A stretch of DNA of 64,000 bases from Lewinellaceae bacterium (GCA_020636155.1 JACJYM010000004.1:1-64000), one strand, 5' to 3'. Shown: positions 1-9,168, counted from the first letter of the stretch. Numbers and translations are program-made. The notes: generated by a model from the sequence alone, not told the origin.

Positions 1-236
1 CTTATAAATGTATCTAAGGTGCTTTTTGTCATTTTATTAAAATTTTAGTATCAACCCATTTAGAGAAATCAAATCCTAGTTTTGTCTGTCAATGTTATGG
101 TGAATTTTGATGCAAAAATAAATCTAAAATTATTCAATTTTTCTTTGATTGAGCATATCGCATTCTTTAAAATTTCACTTTACTTATTCATAATACAAAT
201 ATGAAACAAAACCCATGACAGAGTGAAAGCTTTTGA

Positions 237-527
237 GTTTTCAAAATTTTTGAAGAACGAGAAAATGAAAACTCTAGTTGGTTAAAAATCATTGAGGAGA
301 TTAGACTAGCACAGTCTAATCTGTTGAATCGGCAGTTTACCATTACGGCCAAGAAAAAAGAACCAAGCTATGTGGTCATTACTTTTGCTTATGATAAATT
401 GACCCGTTTTGAGCAATTAAAGTCCTACTGCTGACCGTATGGCTTTGTCGTCCCCGTCATGGCAAATCAAGACAAAAAAATCCTCAGAGGAGAAAAGAGG
501 GTAAAGTTTTTTTCAGACTTTAATTAA
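237..527 (+). pseudogene. Relic of an unidentified protein-coding gene with an in-frame stop
   Basis: After a TGA at 234-236 the frame stays open to a TGA at 432-434 and, beyond it, in the same frame to a TAA at 525-527. Both halves read like protein (charged, mixed composition; for example SSWLKIIEEIRLAQSNLL before and PYGFVVPVMANQDKKILRGE after the stop), whereas no plausible start codon or ribosome binding site is present. The simplest reading is the 3' remnant of a decayed gene in which one codon has become TGA. I do not recognise the family. It could also be a chance open frame. Confidence 0.35.
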
Positions 528-540
528 AAAATGAATCTTT

Positions 541-1917
541 CTAAATTTTAACAATCTTGATTGAAAAGGTTGATCCATTTTCAGAGAGTCTTAAAAAATA
601 CTCTCCGGATATTAGCTCACTAACACTTATTTGATTGTTATCAATTGTACCTCTTTTGATCACTTTTCCAGTAAGACCATAAATCTCGTAAGACTTAAAG
701 TTATGTTGTGAATCAATATTTATCAAATTTTGTACAGGATTTGGACTTATAACAACCTCATTATTGTGGCTTTCATCATTGGTGGCGCTAATCACAGATT
801 TGTTCTCAAGACCGTAAATTTTACCATCATATAAGGAGTTTACTATTAAGTCTTGCTTACCATCATTATTATAATCAAATGACCCTATGAGGTTATTCAT
901 GTAATTGGATTGTATGGTGAATATCACACTGTTGCCAGGAAATGTTCCAACTATATATCTGGAATAATAGTTTTCGTCATGAGTATTTTCAATAATCCTA
1001 AGTTTTAGATTATTTACCTCTTGATCAAGATACACTATATCCTTAAAACCATCATTGTTCAAATCTATTAATTTCAAAACTAAAGGCTTTCCGACATCGC
1101 TTAATTCTATAATATTTCCGAAACTTCCATTGTCGTTAAATAAGAGGTAAATTTTGTCATAACCATTACACAGAACTAAATCAAGATCCCCATCTAAATC
1201 TAAATCTGCTAATTCTCCAATTCCTCCAGATGGTTCTATGGAAAAGGTAATATCATTTTTTGTTTGAAAAATTCCATTTCCATCATTATCCCAAATTCTC
1301 AATGCAGGCTTACCACCATAGATAAAAATCCCAAGTAGGTCTATATCACCATCATTATCAATATCTCCTTCTAAGAACTTTGAATACCTCTTTTCTTCAT
1401 CTTCAAATATATTAGCATCAAAATTTACAAACTGGTCGTTCAAATAAATTCTTAATACATCATTTTTAAAAGCTTCTTCTTTCTGAGTGATAAAATCATA
1501 ATCACCATCACCATCAAAGTCCGCCACAGAGACAATACTTTCATTGTAGTTAGATGGGAAAGTATGATATTCGAATTGACCATTATTATTAAAATTCAAA
1601 TACCCCTGCATAACTGCATCGGTATCTCCATCATGATCTAAATCTATTACCTCAAGAGTAGGTTGAGTTAAACCTTGGTCGATACTTATATAATCATATC
1701 CGGCAGCTGTGCCTTCTAATACAAATTGATCGCTTGTAGTAGAACCGATAAAATCCATCAAGCCATCACTATTGACGTCTATAGGTACCACATAATTATC
1801 TGCGTTAAAATTTGGACTGCCGGGATGCTCTATTAATACCTTGGCTGTGCCAAAATAAAGCTGAGCATTTAGTTGGAATGAAATGATAACAGCTAGGATA
1901 GAAAGTAAATTTTTCAT
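541..1917 (-). CDS. Secreted FG-GAP/VCBS-repeat protein with type IX sorting domain
   Basis: A signal peptide (residues 1-18, ending LNAQ) precedes a series of seven FG-GAP/VCBS-type repeats carrying calcium-binding DxDxDG loops, such as DVNSDGLMDF, DLDHDGDTDA, DFDGDGDYDF, DIDNDGDIDL, DLDLDGDLDL, DLNNDGFKDI and DYNNDGKQDL. They should fold as a beta-propeller. The last 75 residues begin with ISPNPVQNLI and end SIKIVKI, the usual form of a type A C-terminal sorting domain of the type IX secretion system, so the protein is predicted to be exported and anchored or released at the cell surface. Its partner or ligand is unknown. It stands alone between gene relics and carries a long AT-rich upstream region. 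Confidence 0.85.
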   Translation of the reverse strand: MKNLLSILAVIISFQLNAQLYFGTAKVLIEHPGSPNFNADNYVVPIDVNSDGLMDFIGSTTSDQFVLEGTAAGYDYISIDQGLTQPTLEVIDLDHDGDTDAVMQGYLNFNNNGQFEYHTFPSNYNESIVSVADFDGDGDYDFITQKEEAFKNDVLRIYLNDQFVNFDANIFEDEEKRYSKFLEGDIDNDGDIDLLGIFIYGGKPALRIWDNDGNGIFQTKNDITFSIEPSGGIGELADLDLDGDLDLVLCNGYDKIYLLFNDNGSFGNIIELSDVGKPLVLKLIDLNNDGFKDIVYLDQEVNNLKLRIIENTHDENYYSRYIVGTFPGNSVIFTIQSNYMNNLIGSFDYNNDGKQDLIVNSLYDGKIYGLENKSVISATNDESHNNEVVISPNPVQNLINIDSQHNFKSYEIYGLTGKVIKRGTIDNNQISVSELISGEYFLRLSENGSTFSIKIVKI

Positions 1918-2111
1918 TTGTTTAAAATTATGTAACCATAAGATTATCAGTAGATTGCGAAATTTTATTCATTCGAGTTTTGGTGTGATTTAGCTCATGG
2001 ATATTTCATATAATTATAGTTACAAGTTTAATAATAATTTACAAATATAAATCTTTGTGAGTACAAAATAAACTTATATCTCAAAGGAATACAAACAACG
2101 CTACCACTAAC

Positions 2112-2163
2112 TTCAAGCTGAAATACGGCACTAAATATGGCGGTGTTTGTATTTCAGTTGGAA
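2112..2163. repeat. Hairpin near the downstream edge of the IS91 relic
   Basis: Arms 2112-2126 and 2149-2163 are inverted copies matching at 13 of 15 positions, with a 22-nt loop. There is no T-tract typical of a terminator, and the position just beyond the transposase remnant fits an IS91-type ter hairpin. Confidence 0.45.
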
Positions 2164-2511
2164 CGCTGCGGTGATTAGAGTATTCCTTTATGAGTGTGTC
2201 TTGTTAATTTTTGTCTAAGGTAGTGATTTTGTGAGAAGGTTGAGTGATTTTGAGAGTTTTTTTGGATTTGATTGGTGGTTTTTGATTTTGAGATACTTAA
2301 TTTGAAAATGATAGTAGGTGTTTTTGGTGAATTTGGTGGGATTGGACACAGTAATTCCATAATTGCAATGGCAATTGAGCAGGTTTGGGTTTGTTTATAT
2401 TTTGGTTTTGTCGTCATGGGCTGCGGTTATCTGGAATATTGATATATTTTTAATGTACTCTTCATTGGGTCGTAGGTCTTCTATTTCAAACTGATTATGA
2501 CCACATCGGAC

Positions 2512-2865
2512 TCATTGCAGTTTTGGTATTTTCAATAATTGGGTAATAATTTCCATCAATGTATGGATGGTGCTTCCGTGGTTTCGCATCATTTGTGGGA
2601 TTTCCTTTCGTATTTTAGCTTGACTTGCACTGGAATGTATCCCATAGTACCTTACTTTTTGAAAATATGGTGGCGGAACGTGTTGAAGGTATTGATGCAT
2701 AAATACGGGTGGCTCGATGTTTTTGTATTGGCATACAATAGAGTGAGGAAAGTCTGGTATTTTAGTGTGGGAGCACTGGAGATAAGATGAGCTACTTGTT
2801 CTTTTAAAATGATTTTTGAAAGAATTTTGTCCCGCTTTGGTCAAGGCATTTTCTTCAGGCTCCAC
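2512..2865 (-). pseudogene. IS91-family transposase, C-terminal remnant
   Basis: About 117 codons are open. The segment FMHQYLQHVPPPYFQKVRYY followed by GIHSS and a long helical tail is the C-terminal part of the Bacteroidota IS91-type (HUH, two-tyrosine) transposase; the zinc-finger N-terminus, the HUH motif and the catalytic tyrosines are missing. The first codons (MEPEENAL) overlap the end of the recombinase remnant in a different frame, which shows that an internal deletion removed the end of one gene and the start of the next. Non-functional. Confidence 0.6.
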
Positions 2866-3128
2866 TCAAAGTCTTTAAGCTGTTTGAAATACTTCCTCAA
2901 GGATGAATAGTCACAGTTGATGCTCGACCATGACTTTCCTGACTCTCGGCGATTGAGTAAGTAATTTTGTACGTGAGATTGTGAGGGTATTACTTCCGCA
3001 TGCAAAGAATGGTGAAAGTGATAAAATTGCTCCAATGTTCGGCAGTATGCACTGACTGTGGATTGCTTAAAATTTGCTAAAGTCAGGTAAGCTCGATATT
3101 GAGTAACTTCTTGGTTAATTTCTATCAA
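2841..3128 (-). pseudogene. Tyrosine recombinase N-terminal (SAM-like) domain remnant
   Basis: The 95 residues match the N-terminal core-binding SAM-like domain of phage/XerD-type integrases: YRAYLTLANFKQSTVSAYCR, then HVQNYLLNRRESGKSWSSIN and SLRKYFKQL. The catalytic domain with R-H-R-Y is absent because the frame ends where the transposase remnant begins. Start is a TTG inside a hairpin. Such a recombinase gene commonly precedes the transposase in Bacteroidota IS91-type elements, which supports a single decayed element. Confidence 0.6.
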
Positions 3129-3170
3129 TTGTATCGGTTTTTATCATTAAAAATACAATTCAAAGATAGA
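3121..3170. repeat. Bulged inverted repeat at upstream edge of the IS91 relic
   Basis: TCTATC-AATTGTAT (3121-3134) pairs with ATACAATT-CAAA-GATAGA (3153-3170), leaving a 4-nt bulge and an 18-nt loop. It spans the TTG start of the recombinase remnant. It may be the ori-side hairpin of the IS91-type element or a translational control hairpin. Confidence 0.35.
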
Positions 3171-3312
3171 CTGAAATCCTTATAATATTCTGATTAGGTG
3201 TAAGTTATGAGCGGAGCGGATGTTCAACGTTCGATGATAAGAGTAGTATCGACGAAGAAACTATTACTTCTTATCTAATGTACTACAGCGTATTTCCTAT
3301 ATCAAAGCATTA

Positions 3313-4041
3313 TTAATCAATAAGAAACTTAAAATATATATTCTTCCAAAAATCCAATCCTTTAGTCTTTCGTTTTTCCAAATCTCTCCTTAATTTCTGG
3401 GAAACAAATATACCAGCACTAAATCCCTGAAATCCAAACATATCATAATTTATAACATCAGGGCATTTTAGATTCTTAACTTGAAGCATTTTTGTTTTAT
3501 CGGTCTTGTAATATTCAATCTGTTTGGTATTATATTCTTCATAGCTTTCGAATGAAATATTATCTTCAATTATATAATCCTCCATTGATTCTTTATCTTC
3601 ATTTCTATTGTAATACCCATCTTTAAGTACCCAATATATTGAATTTGACCAATCAATTGTTAGGCTGTAATCTCTATAGAAATACAAGAAAATAAGATCA
3701 TCATAAACTATCCCTTGAAATTCTCTCTTTATTCCTTTATAGACACAATGTTCTGCTAAGTTATAGCCACTTATAAAATCCAAAAGTTCTGGTTTTATTA
3801 AGATGCCCCTTGTAATATTCAACACTGGTGCAAGACTATATATTTCGTATTGATGCTTTGTATCATAAAAAACTGCTTTTGCTAAAGGATTAAAATCAGG
3901 TTTAGAATCCTTTAAATCCCCTTGGACATACTTTTCGTAAAATTCATGACTACAGCCATCCTCTTCATTATTAAAATGATGACAGTGGAAACGTCTAAAT
4001 CTCTTAGGAGCGAAAAGATTGTAAAACTCTATAGTATCCAT
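3313..4041 (-). CDS. Immunity protein of toxin module A (Imm11/Imm43-like)
   Basis: A 242-residue soluble protein, acidic and rich in aromatic residues, without signal peptide. It is a distant paralogue of the product of 4361-5080: both contain PDFNPL near residues 50-57 and end with an aromatic FF/GF segment followed by a basic helix and K-G/K-L-D/E-F-W/E-type tail (here SQKLRRDLEKRKTKGLDFW). That closing pattern recalls Imm11/Imm43-type immunity proteins of polymorphic toxins; the family assignment is tentative. Its ATG overlaps the stop of the toxin tail gene (TAATG), so the two are translationally coupled, as expected for a toxin and its neutraliser. No promoter of its own is visible. Confidence 0.6.
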   Translation of the reverse strand: MDTIEFYNLFAPKRFRRFHCHHFNNEEDGCSHEFYEKYVQGDLKDSKPDFNPLAKAVFYDTKHQYEIYSLAPVLNITRGILIKPELLDFISGYNLAEHCVYKGIKREFQGIVYDDLIFLYFYRDYSLTIDWSNSIYWVLKDGYYNRNEDKESMEDYIIEDNISFESYEEYNTKQIEYYKTDKTKMLQVKNLKCPDVINYDMFGFQGFSAGIFVSQKLRRDLEKRKTKGLDFWKNIYFKFLID

Positions 4042-4349
4042 TACAATTTGTTTATATCTATTTTTTTTAAATTTTCAAAGTATTCATGAAGTGATTTGTT
4101 GCTTTGATATGCTACTTGAATTTGATCCTTTAGGTAGTTACTAAGAGCCGTAGCTTTATTGAATACTTCACTATCTTGGACAGAATTGAGTTTATCTAGT
4201 GCATCTCTAACCCAATTAGTATAATTCGGATGATTACCATGAAATACTCCTGAGGCTGTTTCATCTACTCCCTCCCAAAATATATGACCATTATCAAATT
4301 TCTTTGGGAGTATCAGGCCATTCAAATACACATATCCTAAATTAGACAA
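4041..4349 (-). CDS. Headless polymorphic-toxin C-terminal domain (module A)
   Basis: 102 residues starting at a TTG directly after an in-frame TAA. The core EGVDETASGVFHGNHPNYTN followed by WVRDALDKL resembles the second half of AHH-type HNH/endonuclease VII-fold nuclease toxins (NGxxLP ... HxGxHPxYxxxV). The first half with the AHH motif and all N-terminal secretion and repeat regions are missing. It lies 9 nt behind the stop of immunity gene B and overlaps immunity gene A. The length is that of a bare toxin tail, so this is either a silent cassette that could recombine onto a full-length toxin or a decayed fragment. Nuclease family assignment is by motif only. Confidence 0.5.
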   Translation of the reverse strand: MSNLGYVYLNGLILPKKFDNGHIFWEGVDETASGVFHGNHPNYTNWVRDALDKLNSVQDSEVFNKATALSNYLKDQIQVAYQSNKSLHEYFENLKKIDINKL

Positions 4350-4360
4350 TTAGTATTTTG

Positions 4361-5080
4361 TTATATAGTCGGAACATCTACAATAGAATATACTTTGAGT
4401 TCATTACTATCTTCAAATTTAATTTTTTCACTTTTTAATCTTTTATAAAAGTCATTAGAACAATAATAAGAGCCTAAAAAGTCGCTTTCATCAAATATGG
4501 CAAAAAAGTCATACTCTGAAATATTGGTAATTACTATTTCTTTTTTTCTTAATACATATCCCTTATCATGCCGATGATTTGTTGCATAATTATAGTCTTC
4601 TAAGGATGAAAATTTTGTATCAATGATAATTGATGGGTTCGAAACTTTGTCTACATACATGAATGTAGATGACTTAATATCCACATCGTCCCACATACTC
4701 TTATAAAAATGAATATAATAATAATCATCTCTAATCTCGTCTTCATTACGAAACACTATACCACCAAAAGCTACATGAGGTGAGATATTATACTCTTGAA
4801 AAATCTTATAGGCTCTAGCACTAAGTATAAGATGTTTGTCAAGTTTCCCCGACATAATATTTATATCTCTGTCGCTCTTAGTTAATTTAAACTCATATTT
4901 GTCCAACGGATTAAAATCTGGAATAGGCGTAGACTTTAAATGGTATGGTTTAATATAAAGCTGATAGTATTTTTCTACATTTTTAATTACGTGTAACCCT
5001 AGATCAGATTCTAAATACCTAAGGGTTTCATTATATCCCTTAGTATGATATCCATATATGTTAAACCATTTTTTATTCAT
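4361..5080 (-). CDS. Immunity protein of toxin module B
   Basis: 239 residues, cytoplasmic, acidic, paralogous to the immunity protein at 3313-4041 (shared PDFNPLDKYEF segment, shared aromatic C-terminal region ending YKRLKSEKIKFED). Its ATG directly follows the TAG of toxin tail B (TAGATG), again coupling the pair. The divergence between the two immunity proteins while the toxin tails stay similar fits specificity switching between variant toxin domains. Function is inferred from context. Confidence 0.6.
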   Translation of the reverse strand: MNKKWFNIYGYHTKGYNETLRYLESDLGLHVIKNVEKYYQLYIKPYHLKSTPIPDFNPLDKYEFKLTKSDRDINIMSGKLDKHLILSARAYKIFQEYNISPHVAFGGIVFRNEDEIRDDYYYIHFYKSMWDDVDIKSSTFMYVDKVSNPSIIIDTKFSSLEDYNYATNHRHDKGYVLRKKEIVITNISEYDFFAIFDESDFLGSYYCSNDFYKRLKSEKIKFEDSNELKVYSIVDVPTI

Positions 5081-5329
5081 CTATAAATTTTTAATATTAA
5101 ACCATTCCTTACTTAATATCAGTTCCTTAAAGTAATCATTTACTTTAGTACCATTAGTATAGGCTGCTTCAAGATGATTCTTTAATAGTACATTAAATTT
5201 TTCCATATTAGATAATAATAAATCATCCGTTGAGTTTGCATCAATTTTTTTCAATGCATCTTCTACCCAATCATTATACTTAGGATGATTGCCATGAAAT
5301 ACTCCTGAGGCTGTTTCGTCTATACCCTC
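5081..5329 (-). pseudogene. Toxin C-terminal domain of module B, beheaded by an IS junction
   Basis: Reading upstream from a TAG at 5081-5083, 82 codons remain open up to the junction near 5330. They begin EGIDETASGVFHGNHPKYND and align throughout with toxin tail A (EGVDETASGVFHGNHPNYTN). Upstream of 5330 the sequence switches in another frame to transposase sequence, so the toxin has lost its start and N-terminal region. The downstream immunity gene remains intact. Confidence 0.6.
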
Positions 5330-6278
5330 TGTCTGCTTTTGCTACTTTGGGTGATTTTCCTACTAATCTTTTTACTTGTTCTATTGCCGGCTCTAGAGTG
5401 TGTCCGTCGTATTCGTTCCTAAATCCTAAGGCTCCTACGATGACTCCCGAGTCCGTTTTGACAAAGGAGGCCTTATTGCCAAACTCGTATTTCTTATGCT
5501 CTTTCCCCTTTGATATGCAACATGTGTCAGGTTCATGAATTGAGTAGATTTTATTTTTTGTGTCTCTTTTTTGTGCCAATATTTGTTTGTATAATTCTAT
5601 GTCTAGCTGATATTTTGAATTCGGGGGTAGATTCCTCTCTAGCTCTCTCACCAATCTTCCAGCTATCGTTTTCACTTTTCTATCTGCCTTCTTGGCTTTT
5701 GCTTTGTTCTTGGGATGATTGCGAAATCGCTGATCTCTCGCCAATTGCTTGAGTGTTCTTGTATAACTCTGCCTGACTGGTAGCTGCTCTTGCTCTGATA
5801 TCGCTTGGCACTTTTTTATGATTTTCTTGTGAAGTTTTGAGTCTGTAGGGAAGGTTATGTTTTTTTCTTGAACGGTCGTGTCAACATTCACACAATCATC
5901 ATGACTGTCATCCCCATTCACTCGGATACTTTCTTTTAAAATAAGTTCAATACCCGTTTCTCCTATTCTCTTTCTAAAATGTACGAGCTCAGATGCTTCG
6001 CAAGGAACACCTGCCACAAAGGAACTCTCTCCACAAAAGTATTGGTAATAATTGTTCTCGCTCCATTGCTCTACCACACTCTCGTCAGAAACATTACGTA
6101 TGTGCTTTAACATCAAAAGACCAACCATCAAGCGGATTGGCTTTGCAGGACGACCGTTATTGGAACAATACAGAGGCTCAAATGCCACATCAAACACATT
6201 CCAATCGATGGTATTAGCCAAAATATAGAGCGGATGCTTTTGATTCAAGGTATCAGAAAAACTAAAAAATAGGCTCAT
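5280..6278 (-). pseudogene. IS5-type DDE transposase, C-terminally truncated
   Basis: The N-terminal DUF772-type region (SFSDTLNQKHPLY ... GRPAKPIRLMVGLLMLKH ... ELVHFRKRIG) is followed by the first catalytic Asp in VNVDTTVQEKNITFPTD and the second in AKADRGYR. The protein then ends within 14 codons because the frame runs into toxin sequence at about 5330, so the catalytic Glu domain and the right end of the element are gone. The start is taken at MSLFFSF; two ATGs lie up to 45 nt upstream. The left end must lie between 6279 and 6451 but no terminal repeat can be defined because the other end is missing. Not active in cis. Confidence 0.75.
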
Positions 6279-6451
6279 CTGATTTGTTACTCTTTTCTTC
6301 GAAATCATAAGAATTATTTGCAAGTTTCAATGCATAAATTTACAATATCTTGCAATAATTACACAATTATTTTCTACCTATTTATTTAATATTCAAGCCG
6401 TTATGTGGTTTTTAAGGGGCGACTAAATAGTAATGACTTTTTACTTAAAAC

Positions 6452-8578
6452 TCACCCCTCACCCACCATCTCCAAAAACTCGTCTTCGGTATATATCGTT
6501 ACCGTGCCGAGCTGTTGGGCTTTTTTAAGTTTGCTACCAGCTTTTTCACCGACGACGAGGATGTCTAAGTTGCCACTCACTGCCGAAATGTTCTTGGCAC
6601 CGGCTCGTGCAGCCATCTCCTGAGCTTCTTTTCTCCCCATTTTGTTTAATGTCCCAGTAAATAAGATTGTCTTCCCAACGAAGGGGCCATCTTCGCTGAC
6701 CATCAAGGGCTTGTCTTCTTCGAGTTGTAACATATTGACACCACGATCGGCCATCCGCTCGAGCATGGCGATATTTTCTGTATCGTGAAACCAAGCCTCT
6801 ACGTTTTCTGCCACCACCGGGCCAATGTCCTTGATTTCAGTATAGTTTTCGATGGTCCATTCTCTTAATTCCCAGACGGTATCGATTCTTTCTGCAAGGA
6901 GTTTCGACGCTTTTTTACCCAGATGATGGATACTCAATGAATGTAAAAGTTTGTTGATGGGATTAGATTTTGCCCTCTCAATGGATTTTTTGAGTTTATC
7001 AACCGATTTTTCACCGAATCCATCCAGTTTTTTTATTTCTTCATAAGGCAAATCGTACACGTCACTCATGTCCTTAATCCAGCCCAATTCATAGAATTTT
7101 TCGACATTGCTCTTGCCAAATCCATCAATGTCCATGGCATCTTTACTCACATGAAAGATGATGCGTTGCAGGTCTTGCTGTCCACATACACAGTCGGGAC
7201 ATCTCCAGGCTGCTTCTCCTTCTTCTTTGACTAGTTTTATGGGTGTCTCGGTGTTATTGATCGGACAATATTCAGGGAATTTGACGATTTGTTCGGTTCC
7301 ATTACGCAATTCCTCCATACTCTTGACGATGTAGGGAATCACATCACCAGCTCTCTCAACCAACACGGTATCTCCAATTCTCAAATCCTTACCGCGAATG
7401 AATTCTTCATTGTGAAGTGATACCGATGAGACGGTTACGCCTGCCAGATGTACCGGCTCAAGCTTTGCCACCGGAGTGATAGAACCTACTTTGCCGACTT
7501 GATATTCGATGTTTAACAACTTGGTTGTTGCCTGTTTTGCCTTGAATTTAAAAGCAATAGCCCATCTTGGGTGGTGTGCCGTATATCCCGCTTTCTGTTG
7601 AAGTGCGGTATTGTCAAGCTTGATAACCATGCCGTCAATCTCATACTCGTAACTGTCCCTTTGCGATTCCCAATAATTGCAAAAATCAATGACTTCATCT
7701 ATGCCTACACACAATTTTCGTTGTTCATATGGAATTTTGAAGCCCAATTTTCCGAGTATTTCGATATTTTCAAAATGGGATTGAAAACTTTCCGTGATGT
7801 TGTTACCCTCCCTATCTTCAGCGTACGCCAATTGGAACATGAAGGCCTCGACACCCCGCTTTCTAGTTTCTTGAGGATCTTTCGTTCGTAGGCTTCCTGT
7901 AGCCGCATTTCTAGGATTGGCAAATAAGGACAACCCGTCATCTGCTCTTTCTGCATTGATTTCTTTAAATACATCCTTCCTTATCAAAGCCTCCCCTCTT
8001 AACTCCACTTTGGCGATGCCATATTTTGAAAATTGGGCACTCAGCGGAATCGTAGATATTGCCCTTGCATTCGCTGTCATTTCCTCACCTTCGATACCAT
8101 TACCTCTGGTCGCAGCCCTTACTAAAAGGTCGTTTTCATAAATGAGAGCCAAGCTACCCCCGTCGAATTTCGGCTCTACCGTATAGATTAACTTTTGGTC
8201 TTCTTCCGCTCCTATCAACTTTTTTACCTGTCGGTCAAAATCACGCAAGTCCTCGGCATTATAAGAATTATCCAACGAAAGCATGGGCACGAGATGCTTG
8301 ACGCTGAAAAAATGATCTTTTAAATCATTGTTTACCCTCTGCGTCGGTGAGTCTAAAGTGATAAGTTCAGGATGGGATTTTTCCAATGCTTGAAGCTGTT
8401 TGAATAACATATCGTATTCATAATCAGAAATCACCGGATTATTTTCAACACTGTATTTGTATTCATGATAGTTAAGAACACGATGCAAATCTTTGATATC
8501 CTGGACGTTGGCAGGAGAACTCATAAAATGCTTGCTGAGATCCGTGAGACTTCGCTCTTCTTCCGTATTATACTTCAT
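6452..8578 (-). CDS. ligA: NAD-dependent DNA ligase LigA
   Basis: Seals nicks in DNA replication and repair using NAD+. The 708 residues show the complete LigA order: N-terminal Ia domain with YxxxNNPVISDYEYD (around 43-56), HLVPMLSLDNSYN (95-107), the adenylation motif EPKFDGGS with Lys137, the OB-fold region, the four-cysteine zinc finger (CPINN ... CPDCVCGQ), helix-hairpin-helix repeats and a C-terminal BRCT domain (from about residue 632). The length is slightly above the usual 670 because of an N-terminal extension of about 25 residues before the conserved region. Monocistronic, next to the accessory island. Confidence 0.97.
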   Translation of the reverse strand: MKYNTEEERSLTDLSKHFMSSPANVQDIKDLHRVLNYHEYKYSVENNPVISDYEYDMLFKQLQALEKSHPELITLDSPTQRVNNDLKDHFFSVKHLVPMLSLDNSYNAEDLRDFDRQVKKLIGAEEDQKLIYTVEPKFDGGSLALIYENDLLVRAATRGNGIEGEEMTANARAISTIPLSAQFSKYGIAKVELRGEALIRKDVFKEINAERADDGLSLFANPRNAATGSLRTKDPQETRKRGVEAFMFQLAYAEDREGNNITESFQSHFENIEILGKLGFKIPYEQRKLCVGIDEVIDFCNYWESQRDSYEYEIDGMVIKLDNTALQQKAGYTAHHPRWAIAFKFKAKQATTKLLNIEYQVGKVGSITPVAKLEPVHLAGVTVSSVSLHNEEFIRGKDLRIGDTVLVERAGDVIPYIVKSMEELRNGTEQIVKFPEYCPINNTETPIKLVKEEGEAAWRCPDCVCGQQDLQRIIFHVSKDAMDIDGFGKSNVEKFYELGWIKDMSDVYDLPYEEIKKLDGFGEKSVDKLKKSIERAKSNPINKLLHSLSIHHLGKKASKLLAERIDTVWELREWTIENYTEIKDIGPVVAENVEAWFHDTENIAMLERMADRGVNMLQLEEDKPLMVSEDGPFVGKTILFTGTLNKMGRKEAQEMAARAGAKNISAVSGNLDILVVGEKAGSKLKKAQQLGTVTIYTEDEFLEMVGEG

Positions 8579-8658
8579 TGCCGATTAGATTATGAGTCTC
8601 AAATATTGCATTTATTTACAAAAATGAAGGGTACAATTCTAAGATTTTTTCAACTGCT

Positions 8659-9168
8659 TTACTCTAAACCGAATATTTTCCTCATTTCAACAATGGATGG
8701 ATTCGTCGCTATGATTTTCCCATCGGGGTCGATAATGTACTTCGTAGGAATTTCTTTAACCCCGTAAAGTGTAGCTATCGGTGAACTAAATTTGTCCAAT
8801 TGAGCTATTTGATAAGGCCACTCCAGACCATCTCGCTGAATTGCCCTCTTCCATTGCTCAACATCGCTTTCTATACCTATGCTAACAAATACGATCGGTT
8901 TATTTCCGTCAGATTTCGCTTGTAACTCACGGTAAAGCTTGACGAGATCCGGGTTTTCCTTTCGGCACGGCCCACACCAGCTACCCCAAAAGTCGAGCAG
9001 TACATAACTTCCCTTAAGTTGGCTCAGGTGGAAATTATCACCGCTCAGGAGATCTGCTTCAAAGTCAGGAGCTGGATTTCCAGGATTAAATTTTGGTAAC
9101 CGATAGAAATAATTGATGACAAATCCAAAAATCAATACCCCTATGACTATGTTTATCCACTTATCCAT
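8659..9168 (-). CDS. TlpA/ResA-like membrane-anchored thioredoxin
   Basis: One N-terminal membrane segment (residues 4-20) anchors a periplasmic AhpC/TSA-thioredoxin fold: GNPAPDFEADLLSG, then the redox motif FWGSWCGPCRKENP, the cis-proline region VKEIPTKYIID and an end typical of TlpA proteins. Such proteins reduce periplasmic disulfides, for example in cytochrome c maturation. No partner genes adjoin it, so the substrate is unknown. The WCGPC motif is intact. Confidence 0.9.
   Translation of the reverse strand: MDKWINIVIGVLIFGFVINYFYRLPKFNPGNPAPDFEADLLSGDNFHLSQLKGSYVLLDFWGSWCGPCRKENPDLVKLYRELQAKSDGNKPIVFVSIGIESDVEQWKRAIQRDGLEWPYQIAQLDKFSSPIATLYGVKEIPTKYIIDPDGKIIATNPSIVEMRKIFGLE

Larger units (their letters stand above)
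2112..3170 (-). mobile_element. IS91-type element relic with terminal hairpins
   Basis: This stretch holds the two coding remnants of a Bacteroidota IS91-like element: the N-terminus of a tyrosine-recombinase-like accessory protein and the C-terminus of the transposase, joined by an internal deletion. A hairpin with 15-nt arms (2112-2126 TTCAAGCTGAAATAC and 2149-2163, 13 of 15 paired) lies at the downstream edge, and a bulged hairpin (3121-3134 with 3153-3170) lies at the upstream edge and includes the recombinase start codon. IS91 elements move by rolling-circle replication between ori and ter ends and have hairpins at their ends rather than inverted repeats, so these may mark the limits. 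The limits are inferred; no target sequence pair could be confirmed. Confidence 0.5.

Noticed and set aside
432..434. TGA as selenocysteine codon
   Set aside because: No selenocysteine insertion hairpin and no recognised selenoprotein; decay explains it.
2175..2417. 80-codon minus-strand frame in the IS91 tail region
   Set aside because: Low-complexity Thr/Ser/Lys composition without a domain or ribosome binding site; it lies between the transposase remnant and the end hairpin.
6279..6451. Terminal inverted repeat of the IS5-type element
   Set aside because: With the right end deleted there is nothing to pair the left end with, so no repeat can be claimed.
7571..7891. 106-codon frame antisense to ligA
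   Set aside because: Shadow of a highly conserved gene; no independent evidence of coding.
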